DNA of 60,653 bases from an uncultured Pseudomonadota bacterium (GCA_902788365.1 CADAJN010000009.1:25521-86173), one strand, 5' to 3'; positions 33,090 through 42,396 are shown, numbered from the stretch's first letter. Notes: generated by a model not told the origin, from the letters alone. Numbers and translations are program-made.

Positions 33090-33212
33090 TCAATATAGCG
33101 CCAATTTTTGGTTGATATAAATAAAGAAGGTGCTGTTTATGGCTTGTATTAAAGCCATAGAAGTTATAAAAAGTAATGAAATCAATACGATTTGCGCGTC
33201 TTTTATTGGCAT
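33090..33212 (-). CDS. Small predicted membrane peptide (40 aa)
   Basis: A 40-codon gene beginning MPIKDAQIVLISLLFITSMA and continuing through LIQAINSTFFIYINQ to LALY. After a short charged tip, residues about 8-24 are strongly hydrophobic, consistent with one membrane helix. Evidence that it is expressed: AGGAG 6 bases before the ATG, and a promoter with TTGCAT and TATAAC 16 bases apart (33248-33275). The ribosome binding region (GGAGAATAAAATG) is identical to that of the lipoprotein gene at 33503-33814. Its downstream neighbour is the tRNA promoter. No family recognised; function unknown. Confidence 0.55.
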   Translation of the reverse strand: MPIKDAQIVLISLLFITSMALIQAINSTFFIYINQKLALY

Positions 33213-33247
33213 TTTATTCTCCTGATCTGTTATTTAAGCTATAAGAT

Positions 33248-33275
33248 GTTATATATCAAAAAAATAAAAATGCAA
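33248..33275 (-). promoter_or_regulatory. Putative promoter of the 40-aa membrane peptide gene
   Basis: On the minus strand TTGCAT (33275-33270), 16-base spacer, TATAAC (33253-33248). The ATG at 33212 is about 35 bases downstream of the -10 box. Confidence 0.5.
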
Positions 33276-33339
33276 CTAAAAAGTTATATTTATTTTATGA
33301 CGCAACCTAAAATTATTTTAAGAAAGGAGCGCCGCACGT

Positions 33340-33450
33340 GAGAAGGGATGACAGTGTTATTGTTGCCCGCACTGACGTGCGGAGATGCCTACGGAGTGCT
33401 TTGCACTCCTCTGCATGACAAGGGAAAAGATGAATGTTCAGTATAACAAG
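33340..33450. repeat. REP-like hairpin repeat cluster
   Basis: Contains TGCGGAGATGCCTACGGAGT...ACTCCTCTGCATGACAAG, a variant whose inner arms (CGGAGTGC/GCACTCC) differ from the usual CGTCGCC/GGCTCC but still pair. Located between the sORF promoter region and the lipoprotein terminator. Confidence 0.7.
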
Positions 33451-33484
33451 GTAAGAAAAAGCCCCTCGGTATGACAGAGGGGCT
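33451..33484 (-). terminator. Terminator of the small lipoprotein gene
   Basis: On the minus strand GCCCCTC (33483-33477) and GAGGGGC (33467-33461) pair, followed by TTTTTCTTA. The loop TGTCATACC carries the conserved GTCAT tail of the REP-like repeats, so a repeat unit may have been recruited as terminator. Confidence 0.75.
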
Positions 33485-33502
33485 GATGTGGTTAAATTAA
33501 AG

Positions 33503-33814
33503 TTATTGTTGCAGGTTGCGTAAGCTGTTGATGATGTTTGTAGCATCACTCTGAGCTTGCTCGCTGATGCCCATTGATTCCAGTGCCAATTTTTTCATAC
33601 AGCCTGAAGCCAAATCTTTGGCAGTATTATAAACAGAATCATTGAATAATGTGCCTGCTGAAAAGCGCGCCTGCGCCTCGCTTAACATACAAGTGTGCAT
33701 GCGGCTTTGCGCCGAGCCGGTATCAGACGAATTGCCGCCGGACGGTAACATATTTTTTATATCGGCACAGCCAAACAATAATACAACAGCGGCAAGTAAG
33801 TAAATTTTTTTCAT
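33503..33814 (-). CDS. Small predicted lipoprotein
   Basis: A protein of 103 residues with lipoprotein signal MKKIYLLAAVVLLFGC; the lipobox is LFG|C with Cys16 lipidated, followed by Ala then Asp. A serine/glycine-rich linker (PSGGNSSDTGSAQ) leads to a helical domain with MHTCMLSEAQARFSAG and DLASGCMKKLALESMG, containing two further cysteines that could form a disulphide. AAGGAG lies ahead of the ATG. It has its own terminator. I do not recognise the family; it is probably periplasm-facing in the outer membrane. Confidence 0.75.
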   Translation of the reverse strand: MKKIYLLAAVVLLFGCADIKNMLPSGGNSSDTGSAQSRMHTCMLSEAQARFSAGTLFNDSVYNTAKDLASGCMKKLALESMGISEQAQSDATNIINSLRNLQQ

Positions 33815-33919
33815 TTTATTCTCCTTAAATAAGATTGATTTTATTTAAGTTATAAATGTCATCAGTTAATATTTGATAAAAAATTATATACACTTTATGG
33901 TGTATTTTGATTTTAAAAA

Positions 33920-33948
33920 TTGACAAGTAAGTTGTATGATTTTAATAT
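33920..33948 (+). promoter_or_regulatory. Promoter of the XRE regulator gene
   Basis: TTGACA (33920-33925), 17-base spacer, TAATAT (33943-33948). Because the promoter occupies these bases, translation cannot start at the in-frame TTG inside it, which fixes the start at about 33974. Confidence 0.75.
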
Positions 33949-33973
33949 TCTATATAATATTTTATGGGATTTT

Positions 33974-34486
33974 ATGGGAACTAAAAAAATGACAGCAAAA
34001 AAATCTATACGCGGCAGAATTGACGATAATGAGCCGAATCCGGTTGATGTGCATGTGGGAAAAAGAATTCGCTTGCGGCGCACATTGTTACATATTACAC
34101 AGCAACAAATGGCTGAAATGCTCGGTCTGACTTTTCAACAGGTGCAAAAATATGAAAAAGGCATGAACAGAGTCGGCGCCAGCCGTTTATGGGATGTCAG
34201 CCGCGTTTTAAATGTGCCGATGGGATTTTTCTTTGAGGATATGGACGGCGATATTGCTTCGCAAAGTCCGCGTATGCTGAGCAAAAACGAGGATTATTGC
34301 GTGGCCGAAGCACATCAGACTTTTGATGATGATCCGATGAAACGCGCTGAAACATTGGAGCTTGTGCGCGCATATTATAAAATACCGAATCGCGCAATTG
34401 CCCGTAATTTGCACGATTTGATTGTGGCTCTGTCAAAGTCAAATGCGCATCTGTCAGACGACGAAAATGACGATGATGAAAAATAA
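33974..34486 (+). CDS. XRE-family helix-turn-helix regulator
   Basis: A DNA-binding regulator of 170 residues. The helix-turn-helix lies at about residues 30-85 (VGKRIRLRRTLLHITQQQMA, LTFQQVQKYEKGMNRVGASR), typical of the alphaproteobacterial Cro/CI-like regulators with a QQVQKYEKG recognition region. The tail is predicted helical and ends in an acidic run. ATG 33974 is chosen; ATG 33989 is an alternative. It shares a transcript with trmB, which begins 9 bp after its stop. In related alphaproteobacteria such proteins regulate development or phage genes, but the target here is unknown. No phage or toxin genes are adjacent. Confidence 0.85.
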   Translation: MGTKKMTAKKSIRGRIDDNEPNPVDVHVGKRIRLRRTLLHITQQQMAEMLGLTFQQVQKYEKGMNRVGASRLWDVSRVLNVPMGFFFEDMDGDIASQSPRMLSKNEDYCVAEAHQTFDDDPMKRAETLELVRAYYKIPNRAIARNLHDLIVALSKSNAHLSDDENDDDEK

Positions 34487-34495
34487 GAGCTGCTG

Positions 34496-35221
34496 ATGAT
34501 GCTTCCGCCAAAATTTTTCGGACGACGCCAAGGGCGCACCATTCATAAAACAAAAAATTTTTTATTAGAGCATTTTTTGCCGCGATTGCTCTTAAACCGA
34601 AATCAACCGATTGATTTGCCGGCATGTTTCGGAACGCCGAAGCAACGCTATTGTTTGGAAATCGGGTTTGGTGACGGCGAACACTTGGCGGCATTGGCAA
34701 AGGCGAATCCGCAAACCGGATTTATCGGTATAGAAGTTTATAAAAACGGTGTGGCGAATTTACTCAATATTTTGACAGGCATCAGAGAGGGTAACGAATG
34801 TCCGGCTGACGGCACCGTTGAGCTGGCTCAAGGACGCGTTGATAATGTGCGCGTTTTTGATGACGATGCACGGCTGCTGTTTGATCAATTATCGGACGGC
34901 GTTTTTGATAAAATTTATCTGCTGTTTCCGGACCCATGGCCAAAGAAAAAGCATGCGGCACGGCGTTTTGTTAATCCGGATAATTTAAATCAGCTGTCGC
35001 GGTTGTTGAAAACAGGCGGTATTTTGCAAATTGCCACCGATCACCCAGTTTATAAGCGTTGGGTGCTTGAGCAAATGAGGGCGCGCACTGATTTTGTATG
35101 GACGGCAAAAACTTCCGACGATTGGCGCAATCCACCGGAGGACTGGCATGAAACCAAGTATCAGCGTAAGGCCATCAGAGAGGGGCGTAGGGCGGTCTTT
35201 TTTGAATACCAAAAAGTGTAA
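34496..35221 (+). CDS. trmB: tRNA (guanine-N7-)-methyltransferase
   Basis: Methylates G46 in the variable loop of tRNAs using SAM. The 241 residues include the SAM-binding LEIGFGDGEHLAALAKANPQ, then GIEVYKNGVANLL, and the diagnostic YLLFPDPWPKKKHAARRFV motif. The C-terminal half ends TKYQRKAIREGRRAVFFEYQ, also typical. It is second in the operon after the XRE regulator. Its stop codon merges with a family 1 hairpin element. Confidence 0.95.
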   Translation: MMLPPKFFGRRQGRTIHKTKNFLLEHFLPRLLLNRNQPIDLPACFGTPKQRYCLEIGFGDGEHLAALAKANPQTGFIGIEVYKNGVANLLNILTGIREGNECPADGTVELAQGRVDNVRVFDDDARLLFDQLSDGVFDKIYLLFPDPWPKKKHAARRFVNPDNLNQLSRLLKTGGILQIATDHPVYKRWVLEQMRARTDFVWTAKTSDDWRNPPEDWHETKYQRKAIREGRRAVFFEYQKV

Positions 35222-35324
35222 ACCTCGTCTAATGGTCTATAACTTGTAAATTTCTCGCTCGTGTACTTCTTTTGTACACGTCGCTCTAAATTCACTGCGT
35301 TCTAGCCTCATTATCCGAGGTTTA
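35220..35324 (+). repeat. Family 1 nested-hairpin element after trmB
   Basis: Outer arms AACCTCG (35221-35227) and CGAGGTTT (35316-35323). Inner hairpin GTGTAC...GTACAC (about 35261-35278), middle arms GTAAATTT and AAATTCAC, and an AATG/CATT stem near the outer end. The apical stem differs from the TGTAG form of other copies but remains paired. Confidence 0.85.
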
Positions 35325-35486
35325 ATCTTGAACAGGCGTTGATTTGCAACTTTTTTCTTGTGTACTTCTTTTGTACATGTCGCTTAAAAAGCACGTCTCA
35401 TCTGACTCATTAGACGCGTTATATTGGGGTGGAACATTGAAAATTATGTGGCGCAATCATGCACGCTAGTCGAGGTTTACAACCTC
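35325..35486 (+). repeat. Second, partly degraded family 1 element after trmB
   Basis: Core TTGTGTACTTCTTTTGTACA...GTCGC is preserved (about 35355-35384), flanked by unpaired sequence. It ends in CGAGGTTTACAACCTCG, a perfect palindrome (about 35469-35485) also found at the junction of the two tandem copies after trpS. Confidence 0.6.
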
Positions 35487-35504
35487 GTGTAAATAAAAAT
35501 AAAC

Positions 35505-35700
35505 AGTCATTACTTGAGCAGTCGGGTAATGACATTGTTTTTTTACCGCACTTTGTGCGGAGATGCCTTTGTTGCCTACGTCTCCTCTGCATGACAGTTT
35601 AAAAAAGTGCGAGGGGGAGTTTGTTTTTTTTGCCGCACTGGCGTGCGGAGATGCCTTCGTCGCCTATGGCTCCTCTGCATGACAGGGGAAAATGCTCCTT
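35505..35700. repeat. REP-like hairpin repeat cluster
   Basis: Contains TGCGGAGATGCCTTTGTTGCC...CTCCTCTGCATGACAG and TGCGGAGATGCCTTCGTCGCC...TCCTCTGCATGACAG units, plus a partial unit ending GGGTAATGAC. No gene. From 35700 to the S10 promoter nothing else is recognisable. Confidence 0.8.
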
Positions 35701-35840
35701 AGGATGACGAGAAAAAAAGCTCAGGATAAAGGAAGTGCAATTTTTATTTTGTCACAAAGCGTAAATGAGTCGGGAGAGTCGTTTAAAATGTGTTTAGACT
35801 CTTTTTTGACTCAAAAAATGCATTTTCGCCAATTTTTTGC

Positions 35841-35869
35841 TTGCAATCGGGGTAAAGTTATGATATAAG
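35841..35869 (+). promoter_or_regulatory. Promoter of the S10 ribosomal operon
   Basis: TTGCAA (35841-35846), 17-base spacer, TATAAG (35864-35869), followed by GCGCGC, a GC-rich discriminator typical of growth-rate-controlled ribosomal promoters. Confidence 0.75.
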
Positions 35870-35889
35870 CGCGCTACAACAATTGTTTT

Positions 35890-36016
35890 GAGAGGGTTTA
35901 CCTCGCAGCGAAGCAAATATAAAATATAGGGCAAACCTTTGTTGCGAAAGCGTTTGTCAGAGTTTAACAAATTTTAGACGGCATGAAATCATGTTGTAAT
36001 TTTTTTGCCGTTTAGT
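35890..36016 (+). promoter_or_regulatory. Possible S10 operon leader
   Basis: Transcribed leader of about 150 bases before rpsJ. Two stems are visible: GGTTT...AAACC (about 35896-35937) and AGACGGC...GCCGTTT (about 35976-36013). In other bacteria such leaders mediate feedback by L4; no direct evidence here. Confidence 0.4.
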
Positions 36017-36034
36017 TATAGGAAAAAGTATAAA

Positions 36035-36343
36035 ATGGAAACACAAAATATACGAATCCGCCTGAAGGCTTTTGACCACAGATTGCTTGATCTCTCTACA
36101 GCAGAGATTGTGCATACGGCTAAAAGAACAGGCGCTACGGTAAGAGGGCCGATTCCTCTGCCGAACAAAATCGAAAAGTTTACGGTGAACCGTTCACCGC
36201 ACGTTGATAAAAAATCTCGTGAACAGTTCGAAATCAGAACACATAAAAGACTTTTGGATATTGTTGATCCGACACCGCAAACGGTTGATGCTTTGATGAA
36301 GCTGGACTTGGCTGCCGGTGTTAATGTTGAAATTAAATTGTAA
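36035..36343 (+). CDS. rpsJ: 30S ribosomal protein S10
   Basis: S10 lies in the 30S head and doubles as NusE in antitermination. The 102 residues start [20 protein letters not shown] and contain [20 protein letters not shown], the universal S10 core. The ATG at 36035 follows AGGAAAAAG; an in-frame TTG at 36005 lies inside a leader hairpin and is not credible. It opens the 21-gene rpsJ-rplO cluster. No tuf, fusA, rpsG or rpsL gene precedes it. Confidence 0.97.
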   Translation: METQNIRIRLKAFDHRLLDLSTAEIVHTAKRTGATVRGPIPLPNKIEKFTVNRSPHVDKKSREQFEIRTHKRLLDIVDPTPQTVDALMKLDLAAGVNVEIKL

Positions 36344-36400
36344 TAATTAATGTTGGCGCTTGAAAGAGCAGTCAACCTATTAAGAAAAGGAAAAATAATA

Positions 36401-37123
36401 ATGCGTACGGGTCTAATCGCAAAAAAATTAGGAATGTCCCGCATATTTGAAGCAGACGGCACACATGTTCCGGTAACTGTTTTAAGTGTTGAAGGTTTGC
36501 AGGTTGTCGGTATTCGCACAACCGAAAAGGACGGCTATAATGCTGTTCAATTAGGAACAGGCGCTATTAAAGCGAAAAACGTTAAGAAGCCGCAGAAGGG
36601 ATATTTTGCAAAGGCTAAAGTGGAACCGAAGAAGAAGTTGGGCGAATTCAGAGTTTCTGAAGATTGCTTACTGAATGTCGGTGCCGAATTATCTGTAGAA
36701 CATTTTGTTGCCGGTCAATATGTTGACGTTTGCGCAACATCTAACGGTAAAGGTTTTGCCGGTGTTATGAAACGTCATAACTTTGCCGGTTTGGAAGCCA
36801 GCCACGGTGTATCAATTTCGCACCGTTCTCATGGTTCTACAGGACAAAGACAAGATCCGGGTAAGGTATTTAAGGGCAAAAAGATGGCCGGCCACATGGG
36901 TGCTGAGCGTGTAACCGTTCAAAACCTGAAGGTGGTTTTGGTTGATCCGTCTAAAGGCCTGATTATGGTTAAGGGCGGCGTTCCGGGCTCTGAAAACACA
37001 TGGGTAAGAATTACCGATGCGGTTAAGAAGCCGGCAACTGTTGCTTTACCGATGCCTGCCGGACTGAAGAAAGTTGATGAACCTGTTGCAGCAACTGAAG
37101 CTCCAGTTGAAAATGCAGAATAA
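36401..37123 (+). CDS. rplC: 50S ribosomal protein L3
   Basis: L3 organises 23S rRNA near the peptidyl transferase centre. The 240 residues begin [20 protein letters not shown] and contain [20 protein letters not shown] and [16 protein letters not shown]. The C-terminus has an extra alanine/valine/glutamate-rich tail (about 25 residues) beyond the usual end. The ATG at 36401 follows AAAAGGA; an in-frame ATG 51 bases upstream has no site. Confidence 0.97.
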   Translation: MRTGLIAKKLGMSRIFEADGTHVPVTVLSVEGLQVVGIRTTEKDGYNAVQLGTGAIKAKNVKKPQKGYFAKAKVEPKKKLGEFRVSEDCLLNVGAELSVEHFVAGQYVDVCATSNGKGFAGVMKRHNFAGLEASHGVSISHRSHGSTGQRQDPGKVFKGKKMAGHMGAERVTVQNLKVVLVDPSKGLIMVKGGVPGSENTWVRITDAVKKPATVALPMPAGLKKVDEPVAATEAPVENAE

Positions 37124-37139
37124 TTGAAGGAATGATGAA

Positions 37140-37763
37140 ATGAAACAGGACATCTTAAATTTAGAAAATAAAAATGTTGGTTCAATTGAACTTAACGACG
37201 CCATTTACGGCTTAGAAGTTCGCGCTGACATTTTACAACGCGTTGTGACTTGGCAGTTGGCCAGATTGCAAAGCGGCAATCATGCCACCAAAGGTCGTTC
37301 CGATGTGGCTTTGACGCCGTCTAAACCGTTCAAACAAAAAGGTTCGGGTAATGCACGTCAGGGTTCCAGAAAAGGTGCGCAATTCCGCAAAGGTGGTGTT
37401 GTGTTTGGTCCGATTGTAAGAGATCACTCTTTTGATTTGACCAAGAAATTCAGAAGACTCGGTCTGAAGACCGCTCTTTCGGCAAAAGCGAAAGAAGGTA
37501 ACCTGATCGTTATTGATGAAGCAAAGTTGTCGGCCCCGAAGACAAAAGATTTACAAGCTAAATTGGCTGCCTGCGGTTGGACAAACTGCCTCATTATTGA
37601 CGGCAAGGAAGTAGATGTTAATTTTGCGCTGGCCAGCCGCAACATTATCGGTGTAGATGTGTTGCCGACAATCGGTGCCAACGTTTATGACATCTTAAGA
37701 AAGGACAAATTGGTATTAACAAAGGATGCGGTCCGTTGCTTAGAGGAGAGATTAAATGGTTAA
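37140..37763 (+). CDS. rplD: 50S ribosomal protein L4
   Basis: L4 lines the exit tunnel and in some bacteria represses its own operon through the leader. The 207 residues include [20 protein letters not shown], the internal loop [20 protein letters not shown] with GGVVFGP, and the C-terminal globular domain. It overlaps rplW by 8 bp, so translation is coupled. AAGGAATG-type site upstream of the ATG. Confidence 0.97.
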   Translation: MKQDILNLENKNVGSIELNDAIYGLEVRADILQRVVTWQLARLQSGNHATKGRSDVALTPSKPFKQKGSGNARQGSRKGAQFRKGGVVFGPIVRDHSFDLTKKFRRLGLKTALSAKAKEGNLIVIDEAKLSAPKTKDLQAKLAACGWTNCLIIDGKEVDVNFALASRNIIGVDVLPTIGANVYDILRKDKLVLTKDAVRCLEERLNG

Positions 37764-38070
37764 GAGCAAATCAAACAATGTTACCGCGAAGATGTATGAT
37801 ACATTAATTCGTCCGGTAATTACCGAAAAATCTATGGTTTCATCGGAAGCAGGAAAAGTGGTATTTATGGTACCTTTATCTGCAACGAAAGACAGCGTTA
37901 AGGCTGCTGTGGAAGCAATTTTTAACGTAAAAGTAAATAAGGTAAATACGATTAAACAATTTGGCAAGGCGAAAAGCTTCAGAGGTCATATCGGACATCG
38001 TTCGGACTATAAGAAAGCAATTATTACCCTTGCTGATGGTCAAAATATTGATGTTACAACAGGAATTTAA
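37756..38070 (+). CDS. rplW: 50S ribosomal protein L23
   Basis: L23 sits at the tunnel exit and docks trigger factor and SRP. The 104 residues include [15 protein letters not shown] and [20 protein letters not shown], the conserved S/L23 core. AGAGGAGAG precedes the start inside the rplD end. Position between L4 and L2 is the universal order. Confidence 0.97.
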   Translation: MVKSKSNNVTAKMYDTLIRPVITEKSMVSSEAGKVVFMVPLSATKDSVKAAVEAIFNVKVNKVNTIKQFGKAKSFRGHIGHRSDYKKAIITLADGQNIDVTTGI

Positions 38071-38072
38071 TC

Positions 38073-38906
38073 ATGGCTTTGAATACATATAAGCCCACAT
38101 CGGCAGGCAGACGCCAACTTATTCTCGTTGACAAGAGCGAGTTATACAAGGGCAAACCTGAAAAAAGCTTAACCAAAGGTATAAGCAAAACCGGTGGGCG
38201 TGATAATTTCGGACACGTAACAAGTCGTCGTATCGGTGGCGGTCATAAGCGCAGCTATCGTGTGATTGACTTTAAGCGTAAAAAATTTGATATAGAGGCA
38301 ACGGTTGAGCGTATTGAATATGACCCGAACCGCACGGCGTTTATTGCTTTAATCAGCTATAACGACGGTGAAAAGGCGTATATTTTGGCACCGCAAAGAC
38401 TGAAAGCCGGCGATAAAGTTATTTCTGCTGCCAAAGCAGATATTAAGCCGGGTAATGCAATGCCTTTAAAGAATATGCCGGTGGGCACGATTGTGCACAA
38501 CGTTGAACTGCGCGCAGGCAAAGGCGGCCAATTGGTTCGTTCTGCCGGTTGCTATGCTCAAGTTGTTGGTAAAGATGCCGGTTATGTTCAGCTGAAACTG
38601 AACTCCGGTGAGTTGAGAATCGTTCGTGAAGAATGTTTAGCAACTGTTGGTGCAGTTTCTAATCCGGATAACCAGAACGTTTCTTTAGGTAAGGCAGGTC
38701 GCAATCGCTGGCTGGGCAATCGTCCGGTTTCTCGCGGTGTGGCGATGAACCCTGTGGATCACCCGCTTGGTGGTGGTGAAGGCAGAACTTCGGGCGGACG
38801 CCATCCGGTTACGCCGTGGGGTAAGCCGACTAAGGGTGCTAAGACACGTTCTAACAAGAAGACGGATCGCTTTATTATGAGATCTCGTCATGATAACAAG
38901 AATTAA
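38073..38906 (+). CDS. rplB: 50S ribosomal protein L2
   Basis: L2 is needed for subunit association and peptidyl transferase assembly. The 277 residues begin [20 protein letters not shown], contain [15 protein letters not shown] and the C-terminal [20 protein letters not shown] stretch with the functionally critical histidine. The start lies 2 bp after the rplW stop. Confidence 0.98.
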   Translation: MALNTYKPTSAGRRQLILVDKSELYKGKPEKSLTKGISKTGGRDNFGHVTSRRIGGGHKRSYRVIDFKRKKFDIEATVERIEYDPNRTAFIALISYNDGEKAYILAPQRLKAGDKVISAAKADIKPGNAMPLKNMPVGTIVHNVELRAGKGGQLVRSAGCYAQVVGKDAGYVQLKLNSGELRIVREECLATVGAVSNPDNQNVSLGKAGRNRWLGNRPVSRGVAMNPVDHPLGGGEGRTSGGRHPVTPWGKPTKGAKTRSNKKTDRFIMRSRHDNKN

Positions 38907-38921
38907 TAGGGAGAAATGCTA

Positions 38922-39203
38922 ATGACACGTTCTGTATGGAAAGGACCTTTTGTTGATGGCTATCTCTTGAAGAAAGCTGAAGCGGCGAGAAGTTCAAGCC
39001 GTAATGAAGTGATTAAAATTTGGTCACGTCGCTCAACGATGATTCCGGAATTTGTAGGATTAACGTTTGGTGTTCACAACGGCCATAAATTTATTCCGGT
39101 ATTGGTGACTGAAGACATGGTTGGTCATAAGTTTGGCGAATTTGCGCCGACGAGAACCTTCTATGGTCATACCAAAACAGCAGACAAAGCGAAGAGAGGT
39201 TAA
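38922..39203 (+). CDS. rpsS: 30S ribosomal protein S19
   Basis: S19 pairs with S13 in the 30S head. The 93 residues begin [20 protein letters not shown] and include [20 protein letters not shown] and [15 protein letters not shown] 38922 is preferred over ATG 38916, as AGGGAG (38908-38913) is 8 bases from the former and 2 from the latter. Confidence 0.97.
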   Translation: MTRSVWKGPFVDGYLLKKAEAARSSSRNEVIKIWSRRSTMIPEFVGLTFGVHNGHKFIPVLVTEDMVGHKFGEFAPTRTFYGHTKTADKAKRG

Positions 39204-39205
39204 TT

Positions 39206-39562
39206 ATGGTTCAGAATAATGTAAAACAAGCAAAAGCGGTGTGCAAATCTATTCGCACCAGCTCGCGCAAATTGAACTTGGTTGCCCAAACCATTCGCGG
39301 TTTGAATGTTGAAAAAGCGGTTGCCGAACTGAGCTTTTCTAAAAAGAGAATAGCAAAGGTTGTGTTAGATTTGCTGCAATCAGCCATTTCTAACGCGGAG
39401 AACAATCATAATTTGAACATTGACAAGCTCGTAGTTAGCGAAGCTTATGTCGGTAAAGGAATTGTAATGAAACGTATGAACGCGCGTGGTCGCGGCAGAA
39501 GCGCTCGGATTTTGAAGCCGTTTTCGCAGATGACTATCGTTGTTTCGGAGCGTGGGGAGTAA
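39206..39562 (+). CDS. rplV: 50S ribosomal protein L22
   Basis: L22 contacts every 23S rRNA domain, and its beta-hairpin reaches the tunnel constriction. The 118 residues include [37 protein letters not shown] and the hairpin [18 protein letters not shown]. The start is 2 bp after rpsS. Normal length. Confidence 0.97.
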   Translation: MVQNNVKQAKAVCKSIRTSSRKLNLVAQTIRGLNVEKAVAELSFSKKRIAKVVLDLLQSAISNAENNHNLNIDKLVVSEAYVGKGIVMKRMNARGRGRSARILKPFSQMTIVVSERGE

Positions 39563-39566
39563 ATAA

Positions 39567-40235
39567 ATGGGACAGAAAGTTAATCCTACAAGTCTTCGTT
39601 TAGGTGTAAATCGCACTTGGGACTCTCGTTGGTATGCTGATGAAAAGTTTACTGACTATCTCCACGAAGACCTTAACATTAGAAAGTTTTTGAATGAAAA
39701 ATTGGCGCAAGCGGGCATCAGCCACATTGTGATTGAGCGTCCGGCCAAAAAAGCCAGAGTAACAATTCATTCGGCAAGACCGGGTGTTGTTATTGGCAAG
39801 AAAGGTCAAGACATTGAGAATTTGAGAAAAGAAATTCAAAAGCTGACCGAATCTGAAGTTCAACTTAACATTGTTGAAGTCAGAAAGCCGGAATTAGATG
39901 CTAAATTGGTTGCCGACGCGGTAGCGCAGCAGTTGGAAAGACGTGTTGCATTCCGTCGTGCCATGAAGCGCGTGATGCAATCGGCATTACGTTTGGGTGC
40001 GGAAGGAATCAAAGTGAGCTGCAGCGGTCGTTTGGGCGGTGCTGAAATCGCCAGAACGGAGTATTATCGTGAAGGTCGCGTGCCTTTGCATACGCTCAGA
40101 GCTGACATTGACTATGCAACCTCAACGGCTCATACCACTTATGGCGCTTGCGGCGTAAAGGTTTGGATCTATAAAGGTGAAATCATGGGTCACGATCCGA
40201 TGGCGCAAGACAAAAAGTTGGCTGAACAAAAGTAA
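39567..40235 (+). CDS. rpsC: 30S ribosomal protein S3
   Basis: S3 lies at the mRNA entry and helps unwind mRNA. The 222 residues begin [20 protein letters not shown], contain the KH-domain signature [20 protein letters not shown], and the C-terminal [20 protein letters not shown] with KGEIMGHDP. It is 4 bp after rplV. Normal alphaproteobacterial length. Confidence 0.98.
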   Translation: MGQKVNPTSLRLGVNRTWDSRWYADEKFTDYLHEDLNIRKFLNEKLAQAGISHIVIERPAKKARVTIHSARPGVVIGKKGQDIENLRKEIQKLTESEVQLNIVEVRKPELDAKLVADAVAQQLERRVAFRRAMKRVMQSALRLGAEGIKVSCSGRLGGAEIARTEYYREGRVPLHTLRADIDYATSTAHTTYGACGVKVWIYKGEIMGHDPMAQDKKLAEQK

Positions 40236-40251
40236 GATGTGAGGTTAAGAG

Positions 40252-40686
40252 ATGTTAAGTCCAAAACGTTTAAAGTTCCACAAGCAGCATAAAGGCCGCA
40301 TTCACGGCATGGCTAAAGGTGGATCAGAATTAAGTTTCGGTTCATTTGGCTTAAAGGCTTTGACACCGGACCGCGTGACAGCGCGTCAGATTGAGGCGGC
40401 TCGTCGTGCGATTACGCGTGAAATGAAGAGACTTGGTCAATTATGGATCAGAATTTTCCCAGATGTTCCGGTATCGGATAAGCCGGCCGAAGTTCGTATG
40501 GGTAAAGGTAAAGGCGCTATTGAATTTTGGGTAGCCAGAGTTAAACCGGGTCGTATTATGTTTGAAATCGGCGGTGTTTCGGAAGAAGTAGCGCGCAAAG
40601 CATTTGCTTTGGGTGCAGCGAAATTGCCGGTTAAGAGCAAATTTGTGAAACGCTTAAACTCTGATACGAAAAAAGGAGAAGCATAA
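40252..40686 (+). CDS. rplP: 50S ribosomal protein L16
   Basis: L16 is needed for A-site function. The 144 residues begin [20 protein letters not shown] and contain [20 protein letters not shown] and [20 protein letters not shown]. The stop overlaps the rpmC start by one base (TAATG), so translation is coupled. Confidence 0.97.
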   Translation: MLSPKRLKFHKQHKGRIHGMAKGGSELSFGSFGLKALTPDRVTARQIEAARRAITREMKRLGQLWIRIFPDVPVSDKPAEVRMGKGKGAIEFWVARVKPGRIMFEIGGVSEEVARKAFALGAAKLPVKSKFVKRLNSDTKKGEA

Positions 40687-40883
40687 TGGTAAAAACTAAA
40701 GATTTACGCGCTATGACGATTGATGAATTGGAAAGCAAATTGTTAGAATGCAAGAAAGAGCAAGCTAACTTGCGTATTCAACAATCAACCGGTCAGTTGC
40801 AAAACACCTCTAATTTGAGAAAAGCACGCCGTGAAGTAGCGAAAATCAACACGCTCATTACTGAGCGCAAGAAGAATAGTTAG
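40686..40883 (+). CDS. rpmC: 50S ribosomal protein L29
   Basis: Small helical protein at the tunnel exit. The 65 residues include [40 protein letters not shown] and [14 protein letters not shown]. Its start overlaps the rplP stop. Identification is from sequence and fixed order. Confidence 0.96.
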   Translation: MVKTKDLRAMTIDELESKLLECKKEQANLRIQQSTGQLQNTSNLRKARREVAKINTLITERKKNS

Positions 40884-40893
40884 GAGAAAGAAC

Positions 40894-41130
40894 ATGCCTA
40901 AAAGAATTCTTCAAGGTGTCGTTGTTAGTGATAAACAGGATAAGACTGTGGTGGTCAGCGTTGAGCGCCAAGTTATGCATCCGGTTTACAAGAAGATCGT
41001 GAAAAAGAGTAAGAAATTTGCTGCTCACGACGAGAACAACCAGTTCAAGGTAGGGGATAGAGTGTCTATTGAAGAATGCCGCCCTATTTCTAAGAACAAA
41101 TCTTGGACTGTAATTTCTGATAACGCCTAG
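40894..41130 (+). CDS. rpsQ: 30S ribosomal protein S17
   Basis: Primary 16S-binding protein with an OB fold. The 78 residues begin [20 protein letters not shown], with [20 protein letters not shown] and [25 protein letters not shown] precedes the start. Slightly short but within the normal range. Confidence 0.96.
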   Translation: MPKRILQGVVVSDKQDKTVVVSVERQVMHPVYKKIVKKSKKFAAHDENNQFKVGDRVSIEECRPISKNKSWTVISDNA

Positions 41131-41149
41131 GATATGAAGGAATAAGAAA

Positions 41150-41518
41150 ATGATACAAATGCAAACCAACCTAGATGTAGCTGATAATTCAGGCGCACGT
41201 CAGGTGCAGTGCATCAAGGTTCTTGGTGGTTCCAAGAGAAAGACTGCCTCGGTGGGCGATGTGATTGTGGTTGCAATCCAAGAAGCCTTGCCGAAAGGGC
41301 ACGTTAAAAAAGGCGACGTTTACAAGGCTGTTATTGTTAGAACAGCCAGCGATATTCGTCGCAAGGACGGAAGTGTAATCCGTTTTGACAGCAACGCAGC
41401 CGTTTTAATTAACAAAGACGGCGAGCCGATTGGCACACGTATTTTTGGCCCTGTGACCAGAGAATTGCGTGCCAAGAAGTTTATGAAAATCATTTCATTA
41501 GCACCGGAGGTATTATAA
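41150..41518 (+). CDS. rplN: 50S ribosomal protein L14
   Basis: L14 forms inter-subunit bridges and binds silencing factor RsfS. The 122 residues begin [20 protein letters not shown], contain [20 protein letters not shown] and end with the [10 protein letters not shown] of all L14. A GAAGGAAT site precedes it. One base separates its stop from rplX. Confidence 0.97.
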   Translation: MIQMQTNLDVADNSGARQVQCIKVLGGSKRKTASVGDVIVVAIQEALPKGHVKKGDVYKAVIVRTASDIRRKDGSVIRFDSNAAVLINKDGEPIGTRIFGPVTRELRAKKFMKIISLAPEVL

Positions 41519-41519
41519 T

Positions 41520-41828
41520 ATGCCGAAAATGAAAATTAAGAAAAACGACACGGTTATCGTTATCTCGGGAGATGATAAAGGTAAGACCGGCGTAGTTAAA
41601 AAAGCCATGCCGAAAGAAGGCAAAGTAATTGTTGAAGGTATTAACATGGTTAAGCGCCATACGAAACCGACACAGAACAATGCCGGCGGGATTGTAAGCA
41701 AAGAAGCAGCGATACATGTTTCTAACGTTGCGCTTGCCAAAGACGGCAAAGCGACCAAAGTCAGCTACAAAGTTGTAGATGGCAAAAAGGTTCGTGTGGC
41801 TCGTAAATCCGGTGAAGTAATCGATTAA
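41520..41828 (+). CDS. rplX: 50S ribosomal protein L24
   Basis: Assembly-initiator protein with a KOW motif: [20 protein letters not shown] near the N-terminus, then [20 protein letters not shown]. The 102 residues are normal. The ribosome binding site GGAGG lies inside the end of rplN. The next gene, rplE, begins shortly after its stop. Confidence 0.97.
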   Translation: MPKMKIKKNDTVIVISGDDKGKTGVVKKAMPKEGKVIVEGINMVKRHTKPTQNNAGGIVSKEAAIHVSNVALAKDGKATKVSYKVVDGKKVRVARKSGEVID

Positions 41829-41842
41829 TGGGAGAAAATTTT

Positions 41843-42382
41843 ATGACTAATTTTGAAAAATTATATAACGACGTCATAAAGAAATCTCTTGTGGAAAAAT
41901 TCGGTTACAAGAACCCACATGAGATTCCGAAGCTGACAAAGATTGTTTTGAATATGGGTATTGGCGCTGCCGTTACCGATAAGAAAAAAGTGACTTCCGC
42001 CATGGAAGAGTTGGCTTTGATTGCCGGTCAACAGCCGGTTATGACAAAAGCACGCAAATCAATCGCAACTTTCAAATTGCGTGAAGGTATGCCGATTGGT
42101 TGTAAAGTAACTTTACGTTCGGACAGAATGTATGAGTTTCTTGAAAGACTGGTGAATATGGCTTTACCGCGCATCAGAGACTTTCACGGCATTACCGGAA
42201 AGAACTTTGACGGCAAAGGCAACTTCGCTTTCGGTATTAAGGAACAAATCATTTTCCCTGAAATTAACTACGAAAAAGTAGATGAAGTCAGAGGACTTGA
42301 TATTGTTATTTGCACAACAGCTAAGACAGATGAAGAAGCTAAGTTATTGCTGACTTCTTTCAACTTGCCTTATAAGAAATAA
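41843..42382 (+). CDS. rplE: 50S ribosomal protein L5
   Basis: L5 binds 5S rRNA and touches P-site tRNA. The 179 residues begin [20 protein letters not shown], with [20 protein letters not shown] and [23 protein letters not shown] 41843 is chosen because GGGAG lies 10 bases upstream; ATG 41828, overlapping the rplX stop, has no upstream site of its own. Confidence 0.97.
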   Translation: MTNFEKLYNDVIKKSLVEKFGYKNPHEIPKLTKIVLNMGIGAAVTDKKKVTSAMEELALIAGQQPVMTKARKSIATFKLREGMPIGCKVTLRSDRMYEFLERLVNMALPRIRDFHGITGKNFDGKGNFAFGIKEQIIFPEINYEKVDEVRGLDIVICTTAKTDEEAKLLLTSFNLPYKK

Positions 42383-42396
42383 GCGGAGATTTTACT

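Noticed and set aside
33313..33549. 78-codon frame on the minus strand before the small lipoprotein
   Set aside because: Crosses the terminator and a repeat cluster and overlaps the lipoprotein C-terminus.
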